A stretch of 64,000 nucleotides of DNA from positions 1-64,000 of the forward strand of contig NZ_CAMZOG010000003.1 in assembly GCF_947331445.1 (NCBI RefSeq). Direction: 5' to 3'. Position 1 is the first letter of the stretch. Each line of letters begins with the position of its first letter. Source of the stretch: Parendozoicomonas sp. Alg238-R29 (GTDB lineage Bacteria > Pseudomonadota > Gammaproteobacteria > Pseudomonadales > Endozoicomonadaceae). Below the pieces are notes generated by a model. That model had not been told where the DNA came from, did not search any database, and was given only the letters and a program-made list of their open reading frames with translations. Of the stretch, positions 63,809 through 64,000 are shown piece by piece. The translations under genes were made by a program, and so were the position numbers.

Positions 63809-64000
63809 TTACAGCCCGGCAGTCCTCTTCTTATTCATTTCTGTAATGTCGAACAGCGTGTAGGACAGGGTCAGCTTATTAATATGTTTGGGCAGATCCT
63901 GATCTACGATAATTTTCAGTGGCATCAACTTTTCCTCATGGGCCTCTAAAGGCTGGGAGGTAAAGCAGAAACATTCTGTTTTGTGCAGATAATCTGTAGC
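63809..64000 (-). CDS. ctaG: Cytochrome c oxidase assembly protein CtaG/Cox11, 3' part
   Basis: The gene runs off the window, leaving the last 63 codons and a TAA at 63809-63811. KTECFCFTSQPLEAHEEKLM contains the copper-binding CFCF motif, followed by PLKIIVDQDLP and HINKLTLSYTLFDI, the conserved C-terminal part of Cox11. The protein delivers copper to the CuB site of subunit I. It was too short to be listed as an open frame and is supported by motif. Confidence 0.93.
   Translation of the reverse strand, partial: ATDYLHKTECFCFTSQPLEAHEEKLMPLKIIVDQDLPKHINKLTLSYTLFDITEMNKKRTAGL

Noticed and set aside
1..64000. tRNA, rRNA or insertion-sequence genes
   Set aside because: No cloverleaf, rRNA signature or transposase was recognised anywhere in the window on either strand.

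Overview
The window is bacterial chromosome from a gammaproteobacterium of the Pseudomonadales/Oceanospirillales branch. Several blocks keep the gene order known from Pseudomonas aeruginosa: Pil-Chp/gshB/tonB3/algH/yqgF, pilTU/yggS/proC/yggT/metXW/rdgB/hemW, the EEP-dsbA-cc4-engB-polA-thrB-zur-znuCB block, and the cytochrome c oxidase assembly block. Between these conserved blocks sit orphan genes that look host-directed: a protein with three death-fold-like domains, a poly-serine protein with a nuclear-localisation-like basic patch, and repeat-rich secreted proteins. This mix suggests an animal-associated lineage such as Endozoicomonadaceae. That placement is an inference and was not tested by any search.

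Layout. 1-2160: a 10-bp tandem repeat, gene debris, and a death-domain/coiled-coil gene split by a one-base frameshift in an A7 run. 2364-8770: the S-adenosylmethionine cycle, with an ArsR-methyltransferase regulator (SahR type), metK, ahcY and metF. Two matching palindromic operators overlap the -35 elements of the regulator gene and of ahcY. A repeat-rich secreted protein gene sits between metK and ahcY. 8814-11570: an oxygenase fragment, a SIMPL protein, rsmE and a lipoprotein. 11577-24317: the complete Pil-Chp chemosensory operon (pilGHIJK-chpABC, minus strand) that controls type IV pili. 24527-32943: a solute-binding protein, gshB-tonB-algH-ruvX, then pilT/pilU facing yggS-proC-yggT.

33020-39840: a glycine-zipper membrane protein divergent from a dynamin-like GTPase, then the metX-metW-DUF4426-rdgB-hemW operon. 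39809-49703: an EEP-family nuclease/phosphatase, dsbA, cytochromes c4 and c5, engB, an ErsA-like small RNA with a sigma-E type promoter, an orphan membrane/secreted protein, polA, a DUF2782 lipoprotein and thrB. 49768-52870: two related effector-like orphans occupy the place where znuA lies in Pseudomonas. 52902-55612: zur-znuC-znuB and a lipoprotein. 55649-58438: a histidine-kinase remnant, an orphan protein, an alpha/beta hydrolase and a partial duplicate of sco. 58439-64000: cytochrome c oxidase assembly (sco, cyoE, ctaA, a Sco-like thioredoxin-fold protein, SURF1), a DUF2909 protein, subunit III and the 3' end of ctaG/cox11.

How the parts connect. MetX/MetW make activated homoserine, ThrB competes for homoserine, and MetK/AhcY/MetF run the methyl cycle under the ArsR-methyltransferase. 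PilT/PilU power pilus retraction, directed by Pil-Chp. The terminal-oxidase block, the c-type cytochromes, DsbA and HemW supply respiration and haem-protein maturation. No tRNA, rRNA, insertion sequence or CRISPR array was found.
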